From: Salvator merianae
Taxonomy: Eukaryota > Chordata > Lepidosauria > Squamata > Teiidae
Assembly (NCBI GenBank): GCA_003586115.2
Contig: QVOM02000116.1
Location: 40,182,128 to 40,246,127, forward strand
Direction: 5' to 3'
DNA: 64,000 nt
Under the pieces are notes generated by a model, which saw only the letters and a list, made by a program, of their open reading frames with translations, searched no databases and had not been told where the DNA came from. Within the stretch, counting starts at the first letter, position 1. Every line of letters starts with the position of its first letter. Both the position numbers and the translations under genes were made by a program. Below are positions 1 to 12,080 of the stretch, piece by piece.

Positions 1-1849
1 AGAATTATAAGGATAAAGCAAGTTCCCCATCTCGGCATGTCCTGTTGCCAGTGTTGCCATCAGCAGAATGGCTGCTAGGGCAGGAACTTTGAGGAGTGTT
101 GGGGCTTCTTCATGTGGTGTTCCTACAAAACTGAAAGTCTGCACCAGCAATGGCATTGGCACCAGAGCACATATCCTAGTCAGGAGACGTGCCACTTTCT
201 AACACTCAGTAATTTTGTTCTGTGTCGCATATAGAAGGTTGCAGGTACAATTACCAGCATTTCTCTAGAGCACATCACATAAGTATATCTGTACAGTAGG
301 CACTAGGTATAGAGTGACTTCATCCCCTTCATTCCGGTTGGAGTAGCTTATTTCCTTGGTCAAGGGAAAGTGTAGATACATTGTTTGTATCCAGTTTGAA
401 AAATTGTGTATTACAATTTTACCATTTGAGAACTCACATGTGCCCATAAAAATTCCTGCAGATATCAGGGTTTGACTGCTGGGATTAAAAACAAGTGGAA
501 TGCAAAATCATTCTGCTGTCCACAAATTGAAGTAATTTTTCACACATAATGATGAGGGTTAAGCCTTCCAAACCCAGAAGATCACTTTTCATTTTTTCTC
601 TCTGATGATCTAACTTGACGATCAAGGCATTTAAAACACATCTCCTGACACCCTGGAGGGGAAGAAGAAAGAGAGCAGACTGGAGCAGAAAAAGGTCAGT
701 TCAGGTTTTGGAAGGTTAAAAGAAGGGCACAAAAAGAAGAGTTTTGGATATCTGAAAGGACAATTCTCAGAAACAACAGTGGACAAGGTGGAATTTAATC
801 GCAGAGTAACACTTATGAAAGGGTATTGTGGAAAAGACGTATGAGGTGGGAAAACTTTATCAGATACAAGACTATTAGACTTTGTATTACCCTAAAACAG
901 ACTATTATCTTGGCTTAATTTATCATAAGTGTGATTGGGAAAATTACAACATAGGGACACAAAAGTTTTACCCAGCATTAAATCAGTTACCATAATAGGA
1001 AAATAAATATTGAAATTTGAGTTCTTGTATCCAATGCACAATGTTTCCCTTCCAAACCACTGTTTCTGCAGAGTGCTTTTTTCAGCATGGAAAGCTCATT
1101 GCTTTCTTCCATATCTTGTGTGTGCGCATTTGTGAGCATGCATGCTCATATTGCAGACCTATTGCGGCTGGACATGATCATTGTAGGGGAGGGTGAGAGA
1201 GTATTTGTTCCTTCCCTGCCCCTGTTACAGCAACCACTCATTTATAGGGGCATAGGATCCCTCTCTTTAGCTTTTTGGGGAGCCATTTCAGTGTTTGGGC
1301 AGGTTTGCTGTTAAGGACTGACAGCCCCATAGCGGGAGAAACTTTTGCACATATGCACTGTTACGGACCTTGGTAGCTAAATCTGTATGCTCTCTGCATT
1401 GATTTTTTAGCAAGGGAAAGCATAGTATGAGCTGTCACTTGACTGCACTTGTACCACCCTCCTTGATAGTTCTCAGTTAAATTACAGTTTCTGGGGAGAG
1501 GGACAGAGAATGGAGATCTGCAGGATATGTGGGCCATTCATTTTCACCGGTAAGGTGGTATTTCAGATAGGATGAGGTGAAGGCAGAACAACTCCTTGCA
1601 CTTTGACATTATGCTTTCCTTGGTGTGTTGAGAGATCAAACACACTGGGTGCGTATTAAGTATTTTTGGTGTGTTTTCCCCTAATGCTAAATTCATGCAG
1701 ATTGAATTTGGAAGTGGCAGGTAAGGCTTGTGCGTAGCCAGCCCCTTTGGCAAGGCACACATGCCCAAATGGACTGCACAATAAGAAGGCCCAGTGCACA
1801 GTGACTACTCATCACTATGTGCCAAAAAAGGACTGGAGCACAGTAATTG
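1..1849. other. No gene recognised; AT-rich non-coding sequence
   Basis: Open frames here are short and do not resemble any protein family I know. No splice-flanked frame stands out. The sequence is probably old intronic or intergenic DNA. Confidence 0.6.
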
Positions 1850-2200
1850 CACATCAATAATGCTTGGTCCATTCCCAGGGACAGAATCTGCTTCCAGATA
1901 CACTCTATCTGAAAAGAGAGGAAACCTACTCTGCAAATATGGTGCATGCCAGGTTCACTCCTTCTGTCACCATGCAGAAGGACAGCATTGGCAGGACCAG
2001 CCTTCGTCCATGCCAGAGTCTGGCAGCATTTCACCAGACTCCAAAAATAGTCAGTTTCTGGGGCCATTTTAAGAGCATGGCAAAATGTTCCCACATGGAA
2101 GCTTTAATACTAGGGAACATCTGTTCCCTGGTCTTGAAGTTAGCATACAACCATTCATCCTCTTTATGGACCTGAGAAAATATTCCAGCCCAGGTACAAT
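1850..2200 (+). mobile_element. Unclassified interspersed repeat, copy 1
   Basis: This stretch resembles 7950-8300 in the same orientation (shared pattern of a ggaaacat-tgttccctgg block near the right side, and a preceding TTTCTGGG-type block) and the reverse complement of 6960-7380 (shared tract around ctctgcaaata followed by gccaggtt and tcctnctg). Both strands carry open frames of about 100 codons, but these differ between copies and look like chance frames in a GC-richer repeat. Exact ends were not found. It is probably a DNA-transposon derivative like the other families here, but no terminal repeat was confirmed. Confidence 0.5.
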
Positions 2201-2229
2201 CCCCTCCCCATGGGCCACATGTCACATAC

Positions 2230-3966
2230 AGATCTTTCTCTTAATTCCTTTCCCTCAGTAATCTTTCAATCCATTATCCACAAAGTATAAATAGGCCTTC
2301 AAAACTATCATGCATATCAGCAGATAAACCACAGCCTTATTTAACTAATAGTTTGTGGATGTATCAGATAACTTTCTCATGCTCCACCTAGATGCACAAC
2401 AGAAGGCAATATGAATTCCTTCTAAAGAGAGTTAGGGATGTGTCAGTAAAAAACAAAATACTACAGAGCAGACCAGGAGATCTATGGGGATGAAGAGGAT
2501 ATTGCTCCACTGCACCAAGCAGTTGAGAGCTCAGCTTCACTCTCCCTTTGTCTTCCACATACATTTCAGTTCAGAGCTTGCTAATATGCAAAATCCCCTA
2601 TGTCTGGTCAGATCAACCTTCATATAGGTTTACATAAAATTGCAGTATCTCACCTACTATTAGCACCACAAAAATGCCAAGTTAAATAAAATAAGTCTTC
2701 CATGGAACTCTAACTTCGTCCAATAAGTATGAACAAACAATTGATCAGACTGAATTAAATAAAACTCAACTATTCCTTTGAGGCAATAATCACTAAGTAG
2801 AATCACATAAACTTTGCACAGGTGCAATTTTGTGCATCTCTCAGTAGACCTGCTAAAAGAAGTCTACCAGCATTCTGGTTTAGGTGGCCATTTTGGCTGC
2901 CTAGTCAGGGTTATGCTGTGCCCAGTGCTGATGCAGGGTGGTCACAGGTTGTGTGGCCTTCCCATAAACTGCACCAGCATGTGGAAAGGAGACCTCTGGA
3001 CCCCTTGCTGACCCAGGCCAAAAGTAAGTGGAGAAAGGCCCTGAGTGTCCTGAACCTGCCCCTTAATGCACATTCATGGTGCCATAAAGACACTGTGGGA
3101 ATCTTGTCTTCATGCCTGCCAAAAAGAAGAGAGAGAGAAAGTACTTTTAGTAAAACACAAGGAGAAAATCTTATCTTCCAAGGTTTGCCCAAAGATGCAG
3201 TAAATATAGAAGAATTCTCGCTTTACTGAAAATAATCTGACAAGTCACTCCATAAATTTGGAACTCTGCTAACTCAACATTAAAAGAGAGGGGGAACATT
3301 GAAAATAGTTATAGGTTTTGCTCAAAGTTCAGCACTTTTGTTTCTCAGAACTTCCTGAGTGGTTAAACGATTCAGCCACACATGCAGCAAATCAGAGGGT
3401 GGATTTTTTTTTTTGGTTTATGTGTTTTTAAAGCCATTACTCTGATTTCCTTAGGGAGATACATGTGACCATTTTCCATTTTGTAAGCTTCACGGTGGCT
3501 TGCAGAGTTTTTCAATAGCAACTACAAAGTATCCAGGATTCCTTCAGAGCTTTTAATGTTTCCATTCTAGACCATTGTGGAAACCTCTACAAGGTTAGTC
3601 ACTTGTACTTGGATTGGATTTTATAGGTGCTCATCCTATATTGTTATCTCTGGCGCATAAATGATACACTCAGATAAAAATAAAGATCCCAATCCTTTAT
3701 GAAGTTATGTATGTGCTATATGCAAGGTTTGTGTTCATTAGGTTCATGAGAGCACTTGAATTAGTCATGCTATTACTTTCACTCATCTCTCACTCCTTTG
3801 ATGCCTCTTCTGGCCTTTCTTGGAGCAGCTGAACATTCTCCAGAGTCTGCTGAGCCTGTAAAGGAAAATAAAAATGGAAATATTTTTCCTTTGGTTTGCA
3901 GGCTTGGCAGAACCCAGGAAATGCCCCATAGCATGATATTGCATCAGATTCCACAATGATATTCTT
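2230..3966. other. No gene recognised
   Basis: Mostly AT-rich sequence. A GC-richer island at about 2815-3200 has overlapping open frames on both strands and looks like another decayed repeat, but I could not pair it convincingly with another copy. Confidence 0.5.
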
Positions 3967-4425
3967 GGTTCTTTCTGCGTTTATCCATAATCCTGATTAG
4001 AAGCCCTTATAGTAGGTTTCTGGGCCTCATTGATCCACACATTAGGGTGGATTTATGAGTCGTCCCTCCCCGGTACACTCCATCTGCACTAGATGGAGCA
4101 TAATCCTGATCAGGTCTATGTTTAAATCGGTCTAGAGGCAGACCAGTTGGTCTTGGTTCAAGAACATGAGATTAGCAAGGAATACATTTCAGCGGCACGT
4201 CAAACCATACTGCCAAATTATGTCTCCAGAGGCTCTGAGGCTAGGAACTTTTGTTCCTAACTCTCAGAGCACTTGGAGTCCACCCTTGACATTCACATGA
4301 GCTTTGAGGCCAGGGCAGGGGTTGGTCTATGATGCTGTTCCGGACCATTCCTTTCCGTGGTCTGAAAAAGTGACCCTGGTTGGTTCAGACCCACTGGTTC
4401 AGACCATGGTCAGTGAAGAAAGGGC
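3967..4425 (+). mobile_element. MITE family D, copy 1 (about 460 bp)
   Basis: The left end (GGTTCTTTCTGCGTTTATCC) and right end (CAGTGAAGAAAGGGCTC) are inverted versions of the shared terminus seen in other MITEs of this window. The interior aligns by eye with 60011-60468: a block with gggcctcat...gtggat near the left, gaggctaggaactttngttcctaac in the middle, and two facing copies of a tggtccagaacc/ggttcagacc type motif near the right end. It has no coding capacity. Likely a non-autonomous PIF/Harbinger-like element; superfamily inferred from the family as a whole. Confidence 0.7.
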
Positions 4426-4964
4426 TCTTGTAGCCGTCTCCTAACTCACCAAGAAGGAGTGAGAGCTGAGCTAATATAATCTCTGGTAAGAGACAGCAGC
4501 AGGCTTGAAATTAATCTCATAAACCTAATGGACATGGACTTCACATATCCCTCATGGGAACTGCATGGGATAATGACTTGAGGTTTGTTTCAGTTGCCTG
4601 GGCAGACTGTGTCCTTCAGTATCTGTCAGTTTTCTTTCACAATGTGTAAAAAGCCATCTGATGTAAATGTCACTTAAAGGAACCCAATGTAGGCAAAAAT
4701 AACACTGGCTGGAAACAGTAATTTTATTCCAGAACTGGAGCTTATATCATAGAAGCACTATCGTCCATGGCATTTATATTTAATCTCATGATGGCTTCTG
4801 GTCAATCAGGTTAGGAGCTTTAAGTTGTAACTCTAAACCCTGAAAAATATATTTGATGTAGAAATGGCAGCAAGATAAGAAGATAAGGAATGCTATCTTC
4901 AGAGCTGATAAATCTGTTCAAGAGCTGGATCTGTTTTTTTTGTACATTTGCAATATACAATCCA

Positions 4965-5135
4965 GTGCAGAGCTTCTGGGCTTAACCTTTAAAGCCCTGA
5001 ATGGCTTGGGACTAGGGTACCTTTAAGAACACCTTTTACCTACCATAGTCTTATCACCTTTCCACGCTCACTTTGCTTGGAACTGTTTAACTACCTCACT
5101 CAATCTTGCTCCAGACCAAGCACAACAAGTGCTAT
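4965..5135 (+). mobile_element. LINE (L2/CR1 group) reverse transcriptase C-terminal fragment
   Basis: A broken plus-strand frame reads LTFKALNGLGLGYL, then a stop, then EHLLPTIVLSPFHAHFA. The KALNGLGPxYL motif followed by a proline-rich segment is typical of the C-terminal region after the RT domain of CR1/L2-type non-LTR retrotransposons. In-frame stops show it is dead. No 5' part is seen upstream, as expected for 5'-truncated LINE copies. Confidence 0.65.
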
Positions 5136-5929
5136 TTGCATTGTGCGGGTGGGGATGCTGTTAGTCAGGAACAACATCAGCAGCAATGTGGACATGCCTT
5201 CCTTCGTTCGCTCTATGTGAAACATACCTCTGCCACAAACATCACCCACCCTTGCCCCATCACTTGTACATTGTGTTTGAAGCACAATTGCAGACGTGAA
5301 CAAGGCTGTCTCTACAGTCTTTCCAACACCTGGCTGCTGTCCTTGAAAGTAGCATGGATCCCTCCATGATTTTCTGAAAGTTATCTTCAGAGGATGTGCC
5401 TAGACTGTGAAGATGGGGTGACAGCAGTGACACACAGACACCACGATATTTCACCATGTCCAGAACACCTTCGTTCTCCTTGTTCCAGACCAGATGTGTA
5501 AGCACCAAGGTCTAGTTCAGAATAGATGATGTTAGTAAACCTATTAAAAGAAGACCACTTCTAAACCAGAATACTGAGCCCTTAGGATAATTGAGGAATG
5601 GAGAAACACTAGTCCCAAGTAGACTAAGTGTTCTAAGGAACAGCTTGTTCTGGTCTACTGACTGAGTGTGGAAAGGCCCTTAAATCTGCAAAAGAAGGTC
5701 TTCTATGTCTGCTAGATTTGTGCAAACATGCATTTGAAACTGTTTGGAGGGTGCAAAGAGTCCCAGGACTGCTAGGTAAACCATCCAGCAATCTCAGACT
5801 TTCCTCAGCTCGCAAGGGCAGTTAAGGAACAGTTGAGAGCCATGAAAACTGCAGGGGAAATGGACATTGCCATTTCTTTTGCCTCCATGGATGGTGTAAT
5901 ATCATGCTTGCCTAGATATCACAATGTGC
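5136..5929. other. No gene recognised
   Basis: Overlapping chance frames of 60-87 codons on both strands. The left part may continue the LINE fragment just upstream, but the reading frame is lost. Confidence 0.45.
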
Positions 5930-6243
5930 AGTACAATGTGCTAGTTGCACCATGATGTGCACTGCAAGGGCTAGAACAGCCCAGAACTGGGCTTCCAGGA
6001 TTCACAGTGTGAATGCTGACTGCCTGCCATGACAGTAGCCGTGGAAACTCCTGGTCATCGCCATGGCAACTGGGGACATGACATATGACAGTGCAGCCAC
6101 AGTCACAGCATGCCACACCATGGCTTGCAGCATTCACACTCAGAAGCAGTCCAGCTGCTCCTGGTACAGCTGTGGACAACACAGTGCAGATACACTGTGT
6201 AGTGAGCATCTGGATGCTCACCAGCCCTTGCATTAACAGGCCC
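5930..6243 (-). mobile_element. MITE family A, copy 1
   Basis: The right end (plus strand ...TAACAGGCCC) matches the inverted shared terminus. Just inside it lies the family hairpin AGTGAGCATCTGGATGCTCAC, and further in are blocks shared with 8410-8810 and 57646-58042 (cacagtgtgaatgctg, the paired ccatggca block). The left end could not be fixed. Non-coding. Confidence 0.6.
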
Positions 6244-6959
6244 ATACATCCTTATTCCTTTCCTGGTGAATGTTACCAAGCAGGACAATGCAGACAACTT
6301 CAGTGGCTTCATCCACATTGGGGCAGGATCTAGACCCTGCCAGGGAGTGGCTACCCTGAGGTCATAGGTGTGTGGACCACACCATGCACCACCCTGGAGG
6401 CTCGAGGAAATGTTGCAGTACTAGAACACTGCCTATTGCAGCCCCAAAAGGTATCCAGAATAACTTCTGGGGTAGGAAATGATGATGGATATGTGCCAGA
6501 GTTTGGTCACCCTTAGCAATTACAACTGCATTCCCACCCCTAGGCTCATAAATTATCAGAAATAAATTACCTTTGATTCATCTTGTGGCCACCACATACG
6601 TTTACACCGCAATCGGGAGATAAATCTAGGGATGAGGGTGACCTGGGATTACTTAAACCAGGGTTACTGGAAGGCTGGCCTTGTCACTTCTCCAGGAGCC
6701 TCAGGGGTAAAAGGAGGCAGAAACATTTGTCCACCCAGATGCCCAGAAAACTGTGGTTTTTGGCTGTGAGGATGCAGCCAGTGTCATATACATGAATGAA
6801 CCCAGACTGAAGTGTCAATACTACCACTTAGTTCATTTATACAACCTCCAAGTTCCCCCTATTGGAGAGAAAAAGGAGACACAGTCCTGTCAGGAATGCA
6901 AAAAAAAATCCCTTTCTGGATCTCATCTCACAGGCAACTTCTGCGCAAACCACTTGATG
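6244..6959. other. No gene recognised; repeat-like
   Basis: Unassigned sequence with chance frames. The GC-richer part up to about 6480 may be the remainder of a repeat. Confidence 0.45.
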
Positions 6960-7380
6960 CACATTAGCAAAACCATGCCCGGGTTGGAGTGCTTTCTCTG
7001 GTTCAGGAGCAGGGCAGATGGCTGTCCACTCAGATGATATGTCCTGTCTTTGTGGAAAGAAAGTTCCTGGTGTGAACATTGCTCACTTCACCAGGGCTAT
7101 TTCACCAGGCCCTAGAGGTGGGCCATTTTTGGAGCCTGTGAAATGCTACCAGGCTTTTCTTGGGGTGTCTATGTTTTGCTTTTGCTACTTCTGCTTTTCA
7201 ACATCACAGCAGCAGGAGCAAACCTGGCCCAAACAGTATTTGCAAAGTATGTTTTCTTGCTCTGCAAACAGACTGCGTCTGGGAGTGGATTCCTGCCCCA
7301 GCAGCAGGTTGGACCCTGGTGATATGCAGCAATCTAATGCCTGGAAGCCCTGCTGGCATGGGGCCATGTGGATTCTACCA
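6960..7380 (-). mobile_element. Unclassified interspersed repeat, copy 2 (inverted)
   Basis: The reverse complement shows the same blocks as 1850-2200 (ctttgcaaatactg followed by gccaggtttgctcctgctgctgt). The 121- and 84-codon frames on the plus strand fall inside this repeat and are not conserved in its other copies. Confidence 0.5.
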
Positions 7381-7949
7381 TAATCTGCATGAGCCTGCTG
7401 TATATGTGGGTTGAAGTACTTGATGGGTTGGCGTTCTAGTATGCATTACAACAGATAATAGCTCCATCTTTATCTCTTTAAAGAGCTTATAAAATAGTTA
7501 TCTATGTCCTGTTCATGACTTTGAGCTATTTCTACCTTTCCTGGACATCAAGATCATATATATATATTCCAGAAGATACTGTAAGATTTTTTCAGGAAAA
7601 GAAAAAATGCACACACAAGGATCTTATAAACTAGGGCAAACTGCATAGCACTTTATCAAAATGGCATTAAACAACTGACTAATACCCACAGAAAGAAAGA
7701 GATTTGTGTGCAAATATTAAGCACCATTTGCCAGGAGAGTTGAGCTCTAAATCTTCAAATATCGTGTTGACTATTTCCACTTCCCTTGAGTCATAACTCA
7801 TCTTGTTTGATCTGAGATTATAACAGTCAGTGCAGCACGGTCTGGACAAAGCCAAGTGTTGCAGAAGAAGCCAAAAGCAACATCCTCACGGCCCTCTTTG
7901 ATTGTGCTTGATGTGTCCTGGGTGAAGGTTATCCGCATGCCATCAGGCA

Positions 7950-8300
7950 CCATGGAAGACCACAGCCTTCCATGGTGCACAGTGAACACAGGGATCCTGC
8001 ACCTGTCCTTCTCCCAGGTGCAAAAGCCAAACCTGGGATTGCCCTAGACAGGGATTGTTTTAAAGTACTCTTAGCAGGGCCAGGCTGGGTCCCAGTTTCT
8101 GCAGCCACCAGGAGGACAGGCACCACCAGGAACAACCTAAGGCCTGCTCTGGGGCCTGGAAAAAAATTTGCCAACTCCAGAAGATGGTCCATTTCTGGGT
8201 TCATTTCTTGGTCTGCAGGGACATGTCCCTGCCCTGCAACTTTAACACCTGGAAACATTTGTTCCCTGGCCTTGAAAGGAGGATGGAATGGGCCAGTTAT
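7950..8300 (+). mobile_element. Unclassified interspersed repeat, copy 3
   Basis: Shares with 1850-2200 the ordered blocks gggccaggctgggtccc/ccaggttcactcct, an internal tccatttctggg-type block and ctggaaacatttgttccctgg near the right side. Overlapping frames of 122 and 128 codons on opposite strands are chance products of GC-rich repeat sequence. Confidence 0.5.
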
Positions 8301-8409
8301 CACTTGGACAACCACTAGTGTGCTTTATGTTGCCTGTTAGGGGATGTTTTTGCACTTGGTTCCTTAGAACAGGATAACTATCTTGTTCTAAGGTGGAATT
8401 GACCCTGCA

Positions 8410-8810
8410 CTGTAGACACCATCCACAGTGTGGGGCCCTAGACTAGAATACCAGCAGTATACCAGCATTTACACTGTGAATGCTGGTGTCCTATTCCTGA
8501 TCTTTTCCATGGCAGCGGCCAGGAAGCGTCCAGCAGCCATGGTGACCAGCAGTGCCACAGATTATGCAGACACAGCCATGCCATGCCACACAGCCATGCA
8601 TTTGCACCCAAAAGTGAGTGCAAATGCACTTGACCAGGAGCAGACTAGCTGCTTCTGGTCAAGTTGGGCAGCACAATTTAGTGCTCCATAGCTAGCTGTG
8701 ATTGGGAGAAGCTGTATTCTGTTCCAGGTCATGCTGGCTACCATGCAGTGAGGATGCACTTGTCTAGTGAACGTGCAGTCGCTCACTAGGCAAGAAGTGC
8801 AAACAGGCCC
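8410..8810 (-). mobile_element. MITE family A, copy 2
   Basis: Ends on the right with AAGTGCAAACAGGCCC, the inverted shared terminus. The subterminal hairpin TAGTGAACGTGCAGTCGCTCACTA is at about 8766-8789, and the interior block gcacaatttagtgctcc is shared with 61345-61544 and, in variant form, with 57646-58042 and 13911-14130. Length near 400 bp agrees with the best-bounded copy at 57646. Confidence 0.7.
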
Positions 8811-9606
8811 ATGATTTTGACCTGGATTGATCCTGGCTTATTCTGGGCTAGGGTTAAACTCCACAGTGTGTGCTGATGGATGGTATGAAGAAGTCCTTGA
8901 AGTGCCCAGAAGCATACATGCAAGCTTATAATACTGAGATTATGATTCCCCTTAAAGTATCATACACAGTTCATTTAACTGGCAAAGGTTGGACCAATCT
9001 AGATAGTTTACTCCACTTCTGATATCTGGGGTTTATCAGAATTACCGGTTCCATAGAAGAGAAATGCCAGATTCCCTGTTCAGAATCCATAACGCCAATG
9101 AAAAGAGGCAAAGTGACTTAGCAAAATTTACCTGAAGATCACAGGGTGGTGCCTGGGACCAAGACGAACATGGGTAAAGTAAAAGGATGGGAATGTAGCA
9201 AAAGAGAATGAAAACTAAAACACCATTGGCAAAAGAGCATTCCAGAGTCGTGGTGATCATTTCTTAACGGCTGCATTATAAATATTAATAGCATTTAAAT
9301 AGATTGCCAGTTATACAGCCATTCAAGCATCTGTTCTCACCATTAGGTGACATTTATTAGCGATGGTGCTTTTCACCCAACTGGATGACATTTATTAGCA
9401 TCACTTAAGTGGCCATTTAGAGGTCTGTTAAGAACTTGTCTATAACAATATCTGGGACACACATTCAGCTCTTAGTGTACTTCCTTGGCAGCCATATCAT
9501 TTCCATGCCAGCTTTCAAAGATACGCATGAGAGGCTTGGTTTGAAAATCTGCATCCCTAATGATGTTGTTTATAGCAAAATCCTGTATGTTAACCGATGC
9601 ACAATT

Positions 9607-9747
9607 CAGCGACGGCCCGTCACTTTAAGGGCGGGTGTTCGTGCCCCACACAACGTGCACTATGGCTGTTCACGGGGCCTCTGGGCCTCCATACTGACAC
9701 AGCAGGTCGCCTAGCAGATCATGCCTTAAAGTCATCGGCCGTCGCTG
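9607..9747 (+). mobile_element. hAT-type MITE (141 bp) with near-perfect 8-bp target duplication
   Basis: Terminal inverted repeats start CAGCGACGGCC and end GGCCGTCGCTG. Flanking 8-mers are gcacaatt (9599-9606) and gcagaatt (9748-9755), seven of eight identical. The left half aligns with the elements at 13332 and 45852 (ctttaagggcgggtgttcgt..., gttcacggggcctctgggcctcc). An 8-bp duplication with ends starting CAG belongs to the hAT superfamily. No coding sequence. Confidence 0.85.
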
Positions 9748-9907
9748 GCAGAATTAAGTTCCACTGGGACTGGTGGCTTCAGCGGCGGCCTATGGATCAG
9801 AACCACAGCACAGTTTCAATTCCAAGCACCCCTTTGGTCTTTCTGAACTGCAGGCCACCATGAGTGGGTTTATTATTAAACTCCCACAGGATCACAGTAG
9901 AAAAGTA

Positions 9908-10442
9908 GGCCTTTTTGCACTTACCTCCAGCATGCTGGGAGAGGGTGGGACGCCCTGTCCCAGGATAAGCAACCTGTCCCATGCTGGGATGGGTTGCTGC
10001 TGGAGCAGGACAGGGCCTTCCACACTGGGAAAGCCTATCTCACTCCAGCCCCAGCTGCTGCTTCCAAAGAGCCATTGGAGGCAATGCTGCACATCCAAAG
10101 GCTGACACTGAAAGTTCCCAGCCTTCACTGTTTCAAGGAAGCCCTTTTCAGTGTTATCCCACTTCTGGAACCACTTCCAGTGGTGCTTCCTGGAGTGCTG
10201 CTCTTTATGGTCCAGTATATTGAAAGAATTCCTCCTGTAAACCTCTTTAAAAAGGTTTATTGGTGGATTTGGACAGGCCTTCATTTTGGCACCCTATCAT
10301 GGTCCACAGCCTAGTTTAGAGTGGGCAGGTCATACTAAGAAGCGATGGAGCCTGGCTGGTCCACACTAGCCTGTGGATGGCAGCCTCCTGGACCATTCCA
10401 GCCTGCCCCTTGGTCTGGTACACCAACATGTGCTGAAAAGGC
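9908..10442 (+). mobile_element. MITE family E, copy 1 (about 535 bp)
   Basis: Left end GGCCTTTTTGCACTTACC and right end TGTGCTGAAAAGGCC are inverted copies of the shared terminus. Just inside the left end are facing copies of a cctgtccc/gggacagg-like block. The interior aligns with 43889-44310 (cctgtcccaggataa, gggatgggntgct, ctttatggtccagtatat). Flanking trinucleotides are GTA and ATA, so the target duplication is not perfect. Frames of about 110-130 codons on both strands are repeat-derived. Confidence 0.7.
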
Positions 10443-10501
10443 CATAGAGGAAATTGTGGTTTCTTGAGTTATAGGGTCCTTTTAATGCAATGTTGGAATT
10501 A

Positions 10502-10710
10502 GGCTGGGTTTGCACTTTCCAGTCCAGTACGGTATGACAATACCATACTAGACTGGGAAAGACACAACATGCTAGCAGCCATTCGCACTTCAAGTGCTGG
10601 AAAAGCCCTGTACCAGGCCAGCAGCACTCAAAGTGTAAATGGCTGAGCAGAGCAGGCTGGATTGCCATGGCAACATGTGAGGCATCATCTAGTGTTGCAA
10701 TGCCGATCTC
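10502..10710 (+). mobile_element. MITE-like element with subterminal hairpin
   Basis: Begins after TTA with GGCTGGGTTTGCACTTTCC, a variant of the shared terminus. Immediately inside is an imperfect hairpin, CTTTCCAGTCCAGTACGGTAT facing ATACCATACTAGACTGGGAAAG, with a 4-nt loop. The right end is not resolved. The interior gcactcaaagtgtaaatgg hints at a second internal palindrome. Confidence 0.5.
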
Positions 10711-10755
10711 TATGTTGTGCATGACTGTGCATCTGTAGTCATACTACCAAGGCTA

Positions 10756-10796
10756 CTCACCAGCCACACCCAGAAGAGGGTGTGGCTGCTGGTGAG
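10756..10796. repeat. Hairpin in unclassified repeat
   Basis: CTCACCAGCCACACCC faces GGGTGTGGCTGCTGGTGAG across a 6-nt loop with a 3-nt bulge. It probably belongs to a further decayed MITE spanning about 10720-10930. Confidence 0.55.
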
Positions 10797-10997
10797 CTGG
10801 AGTGATCCAGCTGCTCCTAGTGAGCTTGTGGACTGCTTTTTGACAGTCCGTAGCTGGATTACTCAGGGGAGGCTTGCAGCAACTTCTAGTGAGTTTCTGA
10901 GTCTTCCTAGTGTGGATGGAGTGATCTAGTCAGTGGCCTAGATTGTTTCCTCACACAAGTGCGTATCTTGAAATTGGCAAGATTTATGCTTAGAAAA

Positions 10998-11139
10998 GGT
11001 TGAAACTGAGGTATTCAAATGTGGCCCTCCAGATATTCCTGGAATGCAACTCCTTTCATTCCATGCTAGCTCCAAGCAGACTGGGAATGATGGGAATTGT
11101 AGTTCAGGAACACTCAAGATCCATTCTTGAGCACCACTG
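10998..11139 (+). mobile_element. hAT-like MITE of the CTCCAGATGTT reptile type
   Basis: Contains tggccctccagatattcctgg near the left and gggaatgatgggaattgtagtt on the right side, facing each other as in a widespread sauropsid foldback repeat. It ends in CACCACTG, the usual hAT terminus. Fragments of the same family are at 21899-21975 (minus), 32505-32575 and 58045-58095. Confidence 0.6.
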
Positions 11140-11363
11140 GAATCATATTAGGGATAAATGATCAAGCTATTGATGTTCTCTTTCAGCTTCTTTTGCAGTA
11201 ATAAATCTGCCCTGTTCTTTATTTATCTGCATTATTTTTAGAATGCTCACAACCTGGATTTAAGTGTGGGTTTCTTCAGGAACTACACTTTCATCTCAAT
11301 ATTTGTATTTTATCATAATATATGCATTATCAAAAGCATTTTATTTTATTTATTTTAACCCAG

Positions 11364-11487
11364 AACTACCAGCAAATAATTCAAGGAAGCACAATATTTG
11401 AAAGGAAAAGTGCTCTGCAATCTGCAGATGGAAGACAGATGCAGTTCGAAATCACAAGAACTAATTCCTCAAATATCCCTGTTCCTA
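11364..11487 (+). CDS. Candidate internal coding exon of an unidentified gene
   Basis: A 124-bp segment is preceded by a T-rich tract ending aacccag and followed by GTAAGT, a consensus donor. Only one frame is open through the whole segment, starting at phase 0 and ending with one base of the next codon. It encodes 41 residues, including STIFERKSALQSADGRQ and EITRTNSSNIPVP, whose composition is protein-like rather than AT-rich chance sequence. The next good acceptor with a compatible open frame is at 15703. I do not recognise the protein; the NSS sequon would fit an extracellular protein but proves nothing. It could also be a chance frame or a decayed element. Confidence 0.4.
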
Positions 11488-12080
11488 GTAAGTTAACCTT
11501 ATGAAAGATCAGAGAGACTGGATTATTTTTTCTGAACTTGAAAGTAGTATTTGGCACCAGACTCCTTGGAGAACTTGCAATGGGGAGTGAAGTTGCAGGA
11601 TTTTGTGGCTTTTTTTTATGAGTACATCAGGCAATGTTATAAAATATAAATGTAATCTGTAATAATGGACTCCTTTGGAGACAACCACATAGTTATAACC
11701 AAATGCCATGTTTGAATAAGTTAAGAAATTTTAACAGGAAATGAGAAGCAATCTCAGTGCATTCCAATTAGGTTCACACAACTTATACTTAGTGGGTCAG
11801 ATGTGATGGACTGATCAAATTAATATGAAGTTTAACTTTTGGATTTGATCCCAGTCAACTACAGTTTCATAACGTTAGACAGCCATTCTCCTCTTCCTAG
11901 TGCAATGCCATGCATCTTGGGATAATAATCTCTGGCATTCCTTAGCAACAGATGTTCCTGATCCTGTAAGTACTAAGCAATGTACCTTGCAGGTGATGTT
12001 TCCTTCTGTGCTTCCTAAAGTAATACTTCCAGGCTGTGGTATGAAGGCACCCAGGGCAAATGCTTTGCTCAGTCAAAGCA
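11488..12080. other. No gene recognised (intron if the flanking exons are real)
   Basis: Begins with the GTAAGT donor. AT-rich sequence with no recognisable element. Confidence 0.4.

Noticed and set aside
9892..10314. Overlapping 106- to 130-codon frames on both strands
   Set aside because: They fall entirely inside a MITE whose second copy (43889-44310) does not keep them.
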